DNA of 64,000 bases. Origin: Colius striatus (lineage: Eukaryota > Chordata > Aves > Coliiformes > Coliidae). Below the pieces are notes generated by a model. That model saw only the letters and a program-made list of their open reading frames with translations, was not told the DNA's origin and did no database searches. The stretch spans positions 32,022,501-32,086,500 of the forward strand of contig NC_084761.1 of the NCBI RefSeq assembly GCF_028858725.1, in the 5' to 3' direction. The position numbers and the translations under genes are program-made. Positions 40,064 through 53,000 of the stretch are shown here, in pieces (the stretch's first letter is position 1; every line of letters begins with the position of its first letter).

Positions 40064-43000
40064 TGCAGTCTATTTAAGAAAGTGCAAACGATAACAGAGG
40101 AACTGTATTGAAATGCCAACCAAGCTAAAAACCTTAAGTAACTTCAGAAGTTTAGATATGTCCTGTCCCAAGTGCTCCAACTGCCTCCAAATTTTAAATA
40201 GAGAAAGTTCAGTTCTGCCCAGGGTCCTGAAGACATACATATCTCATAATTACAGAAGTAGTTGCTGTTCTCAACAGCAGGCTATAAAACTGCTGATAAT
40301 TATTACTGCACTTCAAGAGTAATGACACAAAGAAACATTTTTAACAGTTAGACTCTATAAACATGCAAGGTGATTCAGTAGTTTTTACCATGGCTTCAGT
40401 GTAATTATTACTATTCACTGTAGATTCCACAGTAGAAAATTGCAAAAGTAATAGCAAAATAACCACAAAAAAGTAACCTAGAGGAACCAAGGAAATACTG
40501 AGGAAAAAAGTCAGTTACCACATCAAACTTATCTTTTTGATCACACGACATGAAGTCTAATAATACCAAAGCCACGAGTTTGTCACAACCTGTACCTTTA
40601 AGTGGATTCGGGATCGTGGTCACGCTACTTACATGACAACTGGTGACTCCATACAGAAAAGCAAACGTATTCTCAGGATTTGATACTACCTTCAACAAAC
40701 AGAAAAGGAGCTACTCAATGCAGCAAGTGTCTACATTCCAGCATTATTAATCATGAATGCAGAATAACAAAAACTTCTATCTCAAAAAAAAAAATAGAGA
40801 TATGTGCTCTTCCCTGCCTTGCAACGAAATTCTTTCAACTCAGGGCAGTCTACCAGACAATTGTAAATTAGGTATTTACATAGCCCAATACATGATTTTA
40901 CATATTTGACCGTATTTGAGACTGGTAATAGGCTGGCAATATGAACTATAGTACTGTTGAGCAATTTCTCTACTCGAGATCTAGCATTTCTAATTCCTCG
41001 AGACTTCTCTGGTAACAAAAACTGTCTATTCTGTAAGCCCACTGAAACTTCATAAGGACTAAATGTCTTGCTCAAACACATAGATTTACTGTGATCCTAG
41101 AATTTTCAGTCAACTACAATCTCCCTTTTATTATGTAGATTATCTTTAAAAAATAGTACTTTCAAGTTTGTCACTATATTTTTGGTCAATAAAGATCACT
41201 AGCTCCTGTGTGCTCACACCATGACAGTTTTGGCATGCCATACTGCATTCACAATTCAAGATATAACACACAAAATTGTTTGGCTTATGTTAGTAAAATG
41301 CTGTGGCTGAGCCTTCATAGTAACATCCTGCAATTTCTCACTCACAGTTGCAACTAGAGCTGGGAGTTTAGAGGACAGTGCTTATATCATTTGAATTTCA
41401 ATCCATAATGCCCCACGCTAGGAAGCCATTCAATTAGCCTCACATTAGCCTCAGGAAAAAAAAAAACCCTGAAACCCATAGTGAAATTAGGTTTAATTAT
41501 AAAATAGTGCTGCAGTGTTCTTTCAGTATGAATGGAGCATTGAACACAGCAAGGCAGGAACCTGAAATCTAGAAAGAACTGGATACCACAACCAGGCTGT
41601 TACTGTTACATAAAAATATCATCCAGAAAGCAGCTGTACAGCTCTTTTCATTAATTTCTCAGAAAAGGAAACACCAGCAAAGATGACATGAAATTTAAGT
41701 TGCAGTTGAATTTTGTTTCTGAATTAAGAATGTTACTGAGAACAGATGTATATGCCCTTGGCATAGCTGCTCCAATAACAATACAGAACAATATAGCTCA
41801 CAACAGCACATGCAATGGAAGGTGAATTTGTTCTACTATCATCAATATTTAACTATCAACAATGCAATGGATCTCTTGGCAAAGAACTCATACTGATGTG
41901 GCAGCAGTATGGTGTCAAAAATAAATCAGCTCACATTCAAAGGATAATTTCTTAACTCACAAGAGAGAGATGTTAGAGACATCTTATTCTTGCAGTAGAG
42001 CAAGTATTGCATCTGAATTTTAATGTTGCTTTTACCTAATGGGCTTCATCTTAACTCTTTGATGAAGGCCATACCAATTTAAACTGAGAGCTTAACAATG
42101 TTATCCAAATGCCCAAACTCAGCATGTTCTTCTAAAGCAAGCTGCTCTCCACGTTTAAAATTCAAACTGTCCGAGTAAGGAAATGAAGTTCAATCAGTAA
42201 GACCTATCAGCAGTACCAAAAGGTACATCAGATGTTGACGTTAACACATTTTTTGTAAGAGGTAGTTTAATCAAATAACCTTGGGACAGAATGAATGGTA
42301 GCATTATTTTGTTTATCCCTTCCATACACGTGTCATAATCAAAGGTGAGATTCTAATCAAATCCGAGTTCTTAGTATATGGTATTTAACTACTGATGAAA
42401 ACTCATCCAAGAGAAACAAGAGCTCACAGGCTCAAGTCAACATAAAAGAAGTCAGAAGGAAGCAGTTTTCATGACAATGAGAGAAGACACATAGAGGCAG
42501 AAAGAACATGTAATAACTACAGACTTGACATAAACATACAAAGCTGGTTCCCGGGGTGGTAACAGTGCAAGCAGAAACCTGAAATTTCCTCTGTAAAACA
42601 ATGTTTCCCTTAAGCTATATATTTTATTCATGCATTTGTTTAAATTAGGGGAAGAATTAAGCCTAAACTCTTGCTAGCTCAACCTCCTCCCTCCTTAAGG
42701 GCGACTGACAATTTACATGATAGTTTCAACTGAACTTACTGGTGGAAAAAATAAATTTAAGAGATTATAGACAAACATACCATCATTGTTGTCTTTGTAG
42801 CTCAGTATTTTCCCATCAGATCGTAATCCTGGAGGGGCTTATTTTCAGATCCCCATTTTTTTTCATGTAGATCTTCTACCCCCCTGTGGCAATAACATTT
42901 TTAGAATTAAAACAGACTTTCAACTTGCACCACAGGGAGGATTTTTGATGGAACATCAAATTAAAGAATGTAGTAACAGTTCACAAGTCAAATGATATCT

Positions 43001-46000
43001 GAGCTTCTAAAAAGTAGTAGTTTTCTTTCCTCTTTAAAGTTGTGAGGAAAAAAACCCCAAACCTGTACTTGACACTGATGATTATTTTTTTTAAAAATGA
43101 GAAAAATACTATTTATATGAGAAGTTAAGAGTCACTGGATCAATTAAATCAGTGTCTATATTGGTAATATGATTTTGGTATACCTCTCACAGGGATCGAG
43201 CTTTACTGTACTTACAGCAACATTTGCTTAATTATTGTTCAACAAGATCTATAAACAACAAACAACATTGGCTTTGCAAACTCATCATAAGTGAAGTAAC
43301 ACAAAAGAAAGTAGTACTTGGTGCAGGTTTAAGATCGGTACATAGGGAGTTCAGAAAGTACTAACCAATATTAATGACAATGTTCCAGACAACGTGGTGT
43401 TTTCAAAATGGCATTATCCTACCTACCTATTCATCTAATGCCTTATTTGACTAAAAGGCGAGGCATCATCGATGTATAAGATCTGCAGATCATGATTGTG
43501 GTGCTTTCAGCACTGCATATATGGTAAATTCAAGTATCAGATGACTCCATTAACACACATACACATCCACACTATGTGTTCTGTGTCCTGACAGACAAAC
43601 AGAACTACAGCAACTTGTTAATTGCAGACTGACTGCTTCTTCAAGGACAGCAGCTTCTGCTGTTATACAAACTACAAAGGTCGTGCTAAATAAATTCTAA
43701 AATTGAAGCACTAATTATTTTAAGGACCAATAACTACTCAGGAAGTGGAGGTCAACAAAATTTGGGTATTATTAAAAAACTCTTAAGAAGGATGTATTAT
43801 GATATAAACACTTTCACTGTTGCTGTAAACAAAAATTTAAGACTGTAACTCAGTCCACAATAGTCTACTAGTCCTAACAATAATATCACATGCATCAGAA
43901 AAGAAATTTAAATACCATGTCAATCGTAAGTTTATAGTTTTCCTTTCAATCATTACAAAGCCATTCATTCCTTCCACTGATCAAAATTCCTACATTTTGT
44001 TTTTCCTAGAAAACTCAAGATAGATTTGTAGACAACCATGTGGAAGGAGTCTGACAGGCAAAGATCCCACATTCCACTGGAATTAACTAAAAATTCACTA
44101 GTGTTTACAAATATTATTATTCATCATTATTATAGAGCATATTTTATTTTTACTGTGGTTTCATAAATGCAAGAACCTTTTAAATACAAAACAACATAAT
44201 GGGTCCCAATTCTGTCCTTGGATCAGCACTAACAGTTCTTTCAGTCCCCATCGTCTCAAATCCAATCACAGAATAGCAAACCACAAACAGAACCATTCAA
44301 TGCACAGCACAAGTTATCTGTTTAGTGTCCTAAGGAAATATTACCACATCAGCTACCCTGCTACATTTATTACAAAAGGGTACTGATCGCTGTCTCTGAA
44401 GGCTAGAATAATGCTATATTTTACTAAGCTATGCAGCTTTAGATTAACTGTAAGTTAGCTCAGGGCTCTTGGAGTATGTATGTTGCAACGTTTTAAAGCA
44501 TGTAAATCAGGAGTCATTGGAACTGCCAATGGACTGGGACAAGAAAGGAGAAAAAAAGAAAATGCAGCCTGCAGCCAACAGTAGAAACAAGACAACTGGG
44601 CATATATTCTGTTCTGTGGGTATGTATCATTTCAAAAAATGCCAAGACATCTTTAACATAGTATTTTAGTATTTACCACGCTGTCTATAGAATCTAGAAT
44701 TACCTAAGGTATTGAGTTTACTCATTCTTGGTGCAGCAACTACACATGCATCAAATAATGTCATTTTTTCATAGCATTTAGTTCTGACATTTATAAAGCA
44801 GAATCAATTGAGAATAATTTAGCAACAATGTATTTTTCTTCTAAAATGCATGGAAATTCAACTGTTGCACCTATCTAAATTAGGATCAATAGCATACTAA
44901 TGATATGTGCTTCATAAAATTATAATCATCATTGCACCTTGTTTACTTATTCCTGCCTCAGCCTGCTCTCTCATTAACATTTGCTACAGTACCTTTTACC
45001 CTCCAACATCAAATTGTTTCCTACACTCAGTCCAGTATTTCCTCCCTTCAACTACAAAAATAACAATTAAAAAATGGATTTATATTCACACTCCTGCAAC
45101 TCATTGCTAGTAATAGCTACAACCAAAATGAAAGTTTCTTAGGGCCTTTATACTTTCTTTCCACCCATTTTATCTTTCTGTATGAGCAATGAATTCAGAC
45201 ACACTTTTGACTGTATCAAAATGTGTCAGTCAAAACACGTCCCACACAACTGCCTCCTTCACAACAGTGAGTCCAGCTCTTCTTTCATCAACACTAGATA
45301 CAAGTTCTGTGCAAGAACCACTGCTCGTATCATATATGAAAACTGCATGGGACTAATGGTGTACATACTACACAAATAATAATGAAAAGCTGGAGGTTGG
45401 GAAGAGGTGTGCAAAGGAAGATTACCTCTCTCTCCCCAAAAACCTTTTGGAATCACAAATAGTAATACTTACTAATAGTTTTTTAAACCTTCATTAGATT
45501 TTAGTTTTTCCTCTACACTACTGCAAATGGGCTTTGTAGTGCACACTACCTTTAATTTTTATATTGAAACTATTAAAACAAAGTTTTAAATATTTGAACC
45601 TATTTTAATGTCTATACTACACTTTTAAGGTCATGTTATTGTGAAATAAATATCTGCACTTAAGACACATCCTTTAAGAACTGCAACTACAAACTCACCA
45701 ACTTATCGTATCAACTGCCTTATAAATTTTAGGAATGTACTTTCAAATATCAAGAATTGGAAGCAGGTATGTCTCTGAACACTAACTTAAGGAAAAAAAA
45801 AAAAAAGATTCCTGCAGAAGAGCTACAAGGTTTTGATTGTCATTTCCAACAATTTATTGTGACCAAAAAATAATACTTAAAAATATACAGAGTTCATTTG
45901 CAGTAGTTCTTTATGCTAGAATAACTGTTCTACCAAAATCTTACAAGAAACAGCATATTTAATGTTTTTTAAAGAAATGTGTTTAAAAAAACCCCACATT

Positions 46001-46962
46001 TCTGAATGCAACAGCCTTCAAAGTATGAGCTCTTACAAGGTTTTCAAATACAAGATTTATTTATAAAACACAAGCTTCTTCAGACTAAGACCCTCATTTC
46101 TCACTTACCTTAGAAGTTGTATTACCATTGTAAAAATTACCATTGTAATTAGCATATTTGATACAAAACTGGAACTGGATTTACTCTCCCATAATTTGAA
46201 ACATTATTTCATGCACATCTTATGAAGTTCATGCATGTGATTTTTTAATGCAGTGCTACAGAAGATGCAGATGGATAAGAGCAATTGCACCCACTGTTTT
46301 GGGAGAAATTTGAAACCTACCTAATCTGATGGAAATGCACATATAGTAACTAGGCTGCAAAGTTAAATAACTCTCAGCTTTGTTTAGCTTGCCTGACATA
46401 ATGAATTCCAACTCTAAATTAAGCGGCCCAAGGACAGGAACATGTGCTATTCATGTTCCAGTCAAGTAGTATCACTGGTTGAGCATCGAGCATCAAAGAT
46501 GACCTGTCCTGTTTTTGTTGTAGTTCTATGTATTTCCTACCCCAGCACTCCTCAGGCTCTGGGCTGAGCCATGCCAGCATGCTAACCCAGCAGAAAATTA
46601 ACCCAACAAAAATACAGAACAGTTGAAGGTTTCTCTGCTATTTTTTTCTTACAAAATTAGCATACTGAAATGGCTAAATAAGGTTCAGCAAGTATGAGAC
46701 ACAGCACAAGAAAGCATGTGGAAGGGACAACAGGAACTGCAGCACGGCAGCAGCCTGACAGTCAGATATAATTAGACTCCCACAGGAGCAAAACTTCTGT
46801 TTCTGCTGAATGTTCATAAACAAATTTTGGTTCTCCTCAAAAGTTTCAAAGCTCCTGATCAGGATCCAAAGATCCCAATTTCTTTGGAAAGACTTGTACT
46901 GAAAGATACACACTTATTTCTAGACAGGTCAGCTGCCTTAACACGAAAGCTCTACTTTATTC

Positions 46963-47205
46963 ATTCCTAAATTTGTTACCAGAGTGACTCTTTACAAGGG
47001 CAGGTAGTTTTAGGACATGGGGTACTGGCTTCAAATTGAAAAAGCAGAGCTTAAATATTAGGAAGAAGTTGTCCACTGTAAGAGTGGTGAGGTACTGGAC
47101 CAGATTGCCCAGAGAGGCTGTGGCTGCCCCATCCCTGAAGTATTCAAAGCCAGGTTGGATGGGGCTTGGAGTAACCTGGTCTAGTGGAAGGTGTCCCTGT
47201 CCATG
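46963..47205 (+). mobile_element. CR1 LINE 3' region, left part (split by LTR)
   Basis: Reads as the CR1 3'UTR (TTAGGAAGAAGTTGTCCACT, GATTGCCCAGAGAGGCTGTG) up to GTGTCCCTGTCCATG, where the inserted LTR begins. The CR1 resumes at 48172. The left border is approximate. Confidence 0.88.
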
Positions 47206-48166
47206 TGTGATGGGTTTGTGTGGAGCCACTTTTTGCTTGGCAACAGGGGGAGAGGGCTGCAGTGCTGGTCCCCATAAGCAGTTTTCAAAATATCCCCCAG
47301 CTCTAAGGAGGACCCACCTCCAGCCCAGTCAGGCCAATCTGGTGCCTCTGCAGTCACTCTTTAAGAAGGGAAATCTGAGCAGGAAGAGGAGGTGGACAGG
47401 TGATATATGACAGAGGTGACCACACAGATCCCACAGTCAGAGAAGGAGGAAAGGAGGAGGAGCGCCAGAATGGAGACACCCCTGCAGCCCATGGCAAGAA
47501 CATAGGATGTCCTCCTGCTACCCATGGAGGGCAATGGCAGGACTGAGACCCATCAGCAGCTCCAGGTGAATGTGCCCACATGAGAAGGAGACTGCGTGAG
47601 GAAGCGGTCATGGCACAGGCCGTACTGGAGAGCCTGCAGGCCACAGAGATCCACACAGGAGGTGGAGAGGAGTTGCAGCCCTCGGGATGAACACACGTCA
47701 GAGTGGCCTGTGCAGGGCTTCCCAGTGTGTGAGAGACCCCATGCAAGAGCAGGGAGGACCAGTGAGGAGGTCATCTGCCCTAGGGTGAGACAAGCAGCAG
47801 GAGCCATCAGGAAAGGACTGACCCCCATTTTCTGCTCCCCTGTGCCACTCATCATCAGGTGCCTGAGCCCCAGAAGAAGAAAGGGAAGGTGATCTTAATG
47901 GGCTTGTCATAGTCTCCATCATCATCCCATTCTGTGTTGTTTTCTGTTTGTTAATAGTTTTGGTTGGTGGTGGATTAAATTAAGTTTCCTTATCTTTCCC
48001 AAGTCGAGTGGTCTTGTCCCTTTTCCCCAGGACTGTAAGTGGTAAGTGTGCCTTCCCTGTTCTTAAGGATTTCCAAAGGCCCTCAGTTACATTACTCTTC
48101 CCCGTCTTGTTGGGAGGGGGATGAGCAAGCAAGTTCTTTGTTCCTGGATGGGCCTAAACCAGGACA
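47206..48166 (+). mobile_element. Solo LTR inserted into the CR1 copy
   Basis: 961 bp starting TGTGATGGG and ending AAACCAGGACA, thus TG...CA. Flanked by CCATG (47201-47205) and CCACG (48167-48171), a 5-bp target duplication with one change at a CpG. Removing it restores the expected CR1 order (GTCCATG then GCAGGGGGG). A poly(A) signal ATTAAA lies at 47974-47979. It is the same LTR type as 263-1264 but in the opposite orientation. No internal retroviral sequence. The frames 47553-47855 and 47596-47892 are incidental. Confidence 0.88.
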
Positions 48167-48171
48167 CCACG

Positions 48172-48236
48172 GCAGGGGGGTCGGAACAAGATGAGCTTTA
48201 AGGTCGCTTCTAATCCAAATAATTTTTCTAAGATTT
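48172..48236 (+). mobile_element. CR1 LINE 3' end, right part
   Basis: GGCAGGGGGGTCGGAACAAG followed by ATGAGCTTTAAGGTCGCTTC is the continuation of the CR1 3' end beyond the LTR. The terminal octamer repeat has decayed into TTTTTCTAAGATTTT. Confidence 0.85.
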
Positions 48237-48813
48237 TACTTTATAGCTGAGTTAATTTCAATCTATTGGGCTATTTGCCCATAAAAGGACAGCACAACTC
48301 CATCCCCCCCAGCCACACACTTCTGCAACTAAATCAGGAAAAAAACACTTCTAGAACAAATAGGCAGAATAACGCTGGATACAGGGTAGAGCTCATGGGA
48401 AGGGAGAAGAGTCAGAAGACAGGGTAAATAGAGCTGCATCGTCCTTACTGCCAGCTGCCCTGCAGCTATTTGGCTCAAACACAATGTGAAACTAAATTCT
48501 AACCAACTTCCTGGATCATACGAGTTTTAAAAACTCCAAGTTTAGTTGTCTAATGAACCCCCTGCAGAAGCAGGTAACAGAGACATACATGAAGATCCAC
48601 CTACTGATCGAGGGTACATGGTGTTGTAATGCAGCATGCTGAAACTGAGGTGATATTTTTACCTTCCAACCCCCAAATCCTGTCACCACTGAAGCTAAGT
48701 CTAGAGCAAAGATGGGAACCAGGACAGGATCTCCATCCTGTGGGTAAAGTCACATTCCTCATGGACTTCTAAAAGTAAGAAAATCTCATAAAAAAAAAAA
48801 AAAGTAAGTCTAC

Positions 48814-48977
48814 CTGTTTCCACAGTTTCAGTCTCAATTTCTTGTTCCTCTGCTACATCTTGCATCAAGTAAGTCTGGTCATCGTAAACCAGGACCTGAG
48901 CAGCGTAACCCTGTTCTAGTCTGGCACTAGGAACTGGCTCGACAATCACTGCTGGGAATTCAGACTGGCTCATTTTC
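48814..48977 (-). CDS. ELF2: ELF2 long-isoform exon with acidic N-terminal region
   Basis: Exon from a TTCTATAG acceptor to a GTAGAC donor. The frame reads FPAVIVEPVPSARLEQGYAA and then QVLVYDDQTYLMQDVAEEQEIETETVET, matching the human long form (YPAVIVEPVPSARLEQGYAAQVLVYDDETYMMQDVAEEQEVETENVET). The PAVIVE block is shared by ELF1, ELF2 and ELF4. This acidic part distinguishes the activating long isoform. An ATG at 48973 (AAAATGA, favourable A at -3) lies 5 nt into the exon, in frame, giving MSQSEFP.... In mammals the frame continues upstream into the previous exon; here it does not (see 49908-50099). Coding part from 48973: 160 nt, ending phase 1. Confidence 0.93.
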
Positions 48978-49907
48978 CTATAGAAAGGAAAAAAAAGAAA
49001 AATAAAAACATATTCTCTAAATACTGCATTGTTGAACTCTACATCAATATTTTCCTATTATGCTCTTAAATATTTTATGGAATAATGATAGTTTGAAAGA
49101 TTTTAAAAGGAAATTTTCTTCTAAAGTAAGTGAAAAAAAAAGATCGCTAATCATCCACCAAAGGGACCTTCCTGAATCTCAAGATATTTTCCTGGCCTTA
49201 GGCACTTAAAATTTAAAGCATCAGACTGCTTTAAGACATTGAAAGACAGCCAGCTTCTAATTAAGAAATTCAGCTGGAAAATGTATTTCTTTTCCATCTG
49301 CTCCATGAAATATAATCAAGGCATTGCATATGTACTCCAACATACCTACATCTGACATGTATCTTATGAACACTATCACAAAAGAACTGGCTGCTTCAAA
49401 GCCCATATGCCTATCACTACTTATTTAATGATCAAAATGTCTGTAACAGCACATTTAATCTGTTCAAGTGTCGCACAAATGGAACCTTGCCAGATACAAT
49501 TTACTATGAGCCACACGATAGTTCAACATCTTTGTTATTTGTTGATATGAGAATGCGAAATATGAGCAAACACATCACATTGGCTAACTTTGAAAAAGGT
49601 CCTTATATTGTCCTCTTCATCCTGTTCTACACCTCAAGACACATCTGAGATCTTTATAGGGATGCTTAATATAGAATTTTATTTTGTACATCCAGTCTAC
49701 ACTGGTACTGTAGGCTTCAAAACTTACTGCTTCCATTTCTCTGTGATAATATAATCTTCAAATAAAAGATATTTGAAAAATGGGCAGCTCTCTTTCTCTT
49801 CACACTTTTCATTTGCTTTTACAGCAAGCTTACAGTGAACTTTTCTTTCAAATTAAGATAAAAGCTGAAAAGTTGGTTAGTATATAAATGCTGTTTATTT
49901 TTCTAAC
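48978..49907 (-). other. ELF2 intron, 930 bp
   Basis: GTTAGA donor and TTCTATAG acceptor preceded by a long T-rich tract. AT-rich, no repeat family recognised. Confidence 0.7.
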
Positions 49908-50099
49908 CTCTTCATTTTTTTATTCCGTTGCTGTTGAACTCCAGGGCAAGGCCTCCAGTGTCAATCACTGCTGATATCATGGTGCATCCCCTCAAGATGC
50001 TTTGAGAGCTGTTATCTATCCTGAAGATAGTAATGCTGATAGCCTGAGGTTTTCAAAGGCTTACATTCACAATCCGCTTCTGTTGCTAGGCAGAGGTGG
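49908..50099 (-). CDS. ELF2: ELF2 long-isoform leader/first coding exon with a closed frame
   Basis: 192-nt exon from a TTGTTTTTCAG acceptor to a GAG|GTTAGA donor. From the ATG at 49980 (ideal context CACCATGA) it reads MISAVIDTGGLALEFNSNGI, clearly homologous to the human long-form start (MTSAVVDSGGTILELSSNG) and to the F-x-SN-G block of ELF1/ELF4. After two lysines it hits TGA at 49912-49914. The coding strand has seven A before TGAAGAG. With one more base in the run, the exon would end in the phase needed by 48977 and the linker would have exactly the human length. So this is a homologous exon that cannot be translated into the next one as given. It is either an assembly homopolymer error or a real change that leaves it as leader. 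Two other upstream ATGs are present (50066 and 49987). Confidence 0.75.
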
Positions 50100-53000
50100 C
50101 TGAAAAACAAATTAAAGTTATTTGAAGAGTTTATATTCAAAAGCCTTCCAATGTTTACAAAAACTATTGCGGGCTACATCTCTACATCAAAAAAGAGCAT
50201 CAGTGAACACACCAAATATGACAGAATGTGCTGACCTTGGTAAAGTTAACACTGAATACTGCCAAACATTACAAGTTTCATGCTAACTTTTAATACTGAG
50301 ATAATACAATTTCAGTTTGGTTCTTTGCAATTTGTTAAATTTCACATAATTTTACAAACAAATAACATCCTTAGATATTTTCCATTGGCTAAAATTACTA
50401 ATTCATCACTGAGTTCAAATATCAACTAGTCTTCCAATACATACATACATTTGAGTTACCACAGCTTTTCTAAAGTTACTTTTTTCCTTTCAAATTAGGA
50501 GACTTTTTTTATTTCACTTTCTTCTTTGTTCTACTACTTTCATAGTAACTTCATAAAACTATAGTTTCATAAAGTTTCCTAACTACTTTCATAAAGCTTT
50601 GAAACATACTGCCCTTTTAAAGTAATTAATGCATATATAATACCCATCTCACAATTCCACACTTAGTTTTTAGTGTATTGATTTCTTTGACATGAAAAGT
50701 GTTGTAGCAGTTCTTCTTTTTTCCCCCTGTAGAAGAAATTCTTCTGAGTCTAAGAAAAAGTAGTTTGATATCATAACGCTTTAATTTGGGTATACTATTG
50801 ACTCACTGAACTTACAAAGATCTATAACCTCCATCTTTTTGAATTTATTTAAAATTAGATTAACAGCAGTGCTTTGTTTCTAAACAACTGCTATTTATTT
50901 ATTCTAAATAAATATTATTACTCATATCCTGCCTTTGGAAGGGACAAATAATATGTGCTCATAAGCCTTGGATTGCAAGGAACTGTTTACTACTTCAAGA
51001 TGCAAACTGGGAGGTTTGGCCTCTTAGCTGTACAAGAGAAAGCACATATTCCACGTGAGACATAAGAATCCAACCTGCTATCAATTACTCTTGAGAGTAA
51101 CTTTACTGAGATCAATGCTTTATAACAGATGCCAGAAATTAACCCAAAGTTTTTAATAAAATCCATCCATTTAGAAAGCTAGCACAATCACTGAGGTCTG
51201 CAAGAAAACAGGACCTTGCAACACATACTGAAGAAAAAGAATTATAATTAATACTCCAATAAGTAACCTCAATAAGCCTGCTTTTCAATAGCAGGCAAAC
51301 AGCTTAAACTAAATCCATCTTGCATAAACAGGGAAAAGTTAGCTCATATTCATGCAGAGTAACTGGGTTTCCTATCTGCACAGAAATTTTCATAGCCTCA
51401 ATAGCTTAGGTATAATAGTAAAAATAACAACTATTGATCTCTCCAATCAGATGCCAACTAAACAAGAAAGTCAACAAAAAATACTATGCAAAAATAGTTT
51501 TAAAAGGTTCACATCTGGAGGAATTAAGTGTCCTCGAGTATACCATAAAAATATGTTCAGAAAGACATCACCTCTGTTGCCATACCAACTGTGCACAAAA
51601 AGTCAGTAGCCACATAGTAGATGGCAAGTTACTAAAAAAAACACAACAAACAAGCATAAAAAACCACCCTTGCACCAAACAACAAAAACCCAACACAACA
51701 TGATATTAGTATTTTTCACCCTTACACACAAAAAGAATAAACTCTAATAGAAGCTTTCTAGGCAATTAATCCTAGCTTAAGCATGTCACAAAGCCAATTT
51801 GGTTTTCATGCAGTATATTAACACAAGTAAATAATCACACACTTGATCACATGTACTGTATATTCACATTTTATGTACTATAATCCCACACAGGTGGCTA
51901 AATAGTAGACACCGTGGCAACTGAAATTGTACCGGATCAGATTATGTCAAAAAGTTGCTATTTCTCTGTCTCCTAGGTTACAAGAAGTTTAGATAACTTT
52001 TGTGCTGATTTATCTTGATGTGAATTACCAGTTACCTATAGAAGTGAAGATGGGACGATGCAGAAACATAAATGTCAACCCTAATTTTTCAGTTCCATCA
52101 GAAACTCATAGTAAGAACCTTACAGGAGAAAATATACATAAGAATGAGTGGAATGCTAAATCTTAGCACTCATTAAACAAACAGTATCTTTGGACCAACA
52201 GCACAGAGGAACAAATGAAAAACCTGACAGGATAGAGAAAAAGACAGGCCCACGGGCCAGCAAGTGGGAAGTTCAAAGTGTTTAAGTTCAGTCTGGTTTA
52301 GAAGTCCCAAGTTAAAACAAGTCCACAAACACATCCCACACATCCCAATCCATGTTAGAGTCCAGCAGATGCACGTCTTTTTGAATGAACCAGTTAGACA
52401 TTTGCCTTTTTCTCTTTCCTTAAGCGGTAAATCCTTGGGGAACCCTCTCCCTCAAATTGCAGAAAAATACTGCATCCTCTCACTAGCAAGTAACAACTAA
52501 TTTCACTTCTGTAAAGTCAGCCTAGCCACTTTCAGAAATCAGTTCCAAGAATCTGCATTTCCCAAGGCTAACTGAGACAAAAAGGCAAAAAGACAACAAT
52601 TAGATTCCTAGAGTATGAGATGATTCAGGTTTGTAAGAGACTAGGTTACCCCCGGTGATATCATTAGCTAGTATAGAAGCTGGTTCTAAGTATAAGTAGT
52701 TCCAAATTATAGAACAGGCAGATTTTAAAAAAAAAGAAAGAAAAAGAAATACTAAAAAAAAATAAAAACCCAAACAAAAGCCAAAGAACAAAAGAACCTC
52801 CCTCACTCTGCAAATTTAATTCCTCTCTGGACAGAGTGCTTGGAACAAAGCTAAATACAAAATGACATGGGGGGGGGGGGCAGGGAAGCATCTAACACTT
52901 CCAAAGAGACGACCAAATCATTTTGTTACAGATCTAACAAGCACTCCTGTTCTTCCTGGTTGTGGAAAATGCAGTGAGAAAGGAGTTCCAAAATGTTCAG

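Larger units (their letters stand above)
35069..48813 (-). other. ELF2 long intron upstream of the internal promoter
   Basis: 13.7 kb, AT-rich. Contains the rest of the proximal CpG island (to about 35.6 kb), a long CR1 copy (39275-40063) and a CR1 copy interrupted by a solo LTR (46963-48236). The stretch 40.1-46.9 kb shows only scattered short frames and A- or T-rich tracts; I see no exon or RNA gene in it. Confidence 0.65.
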
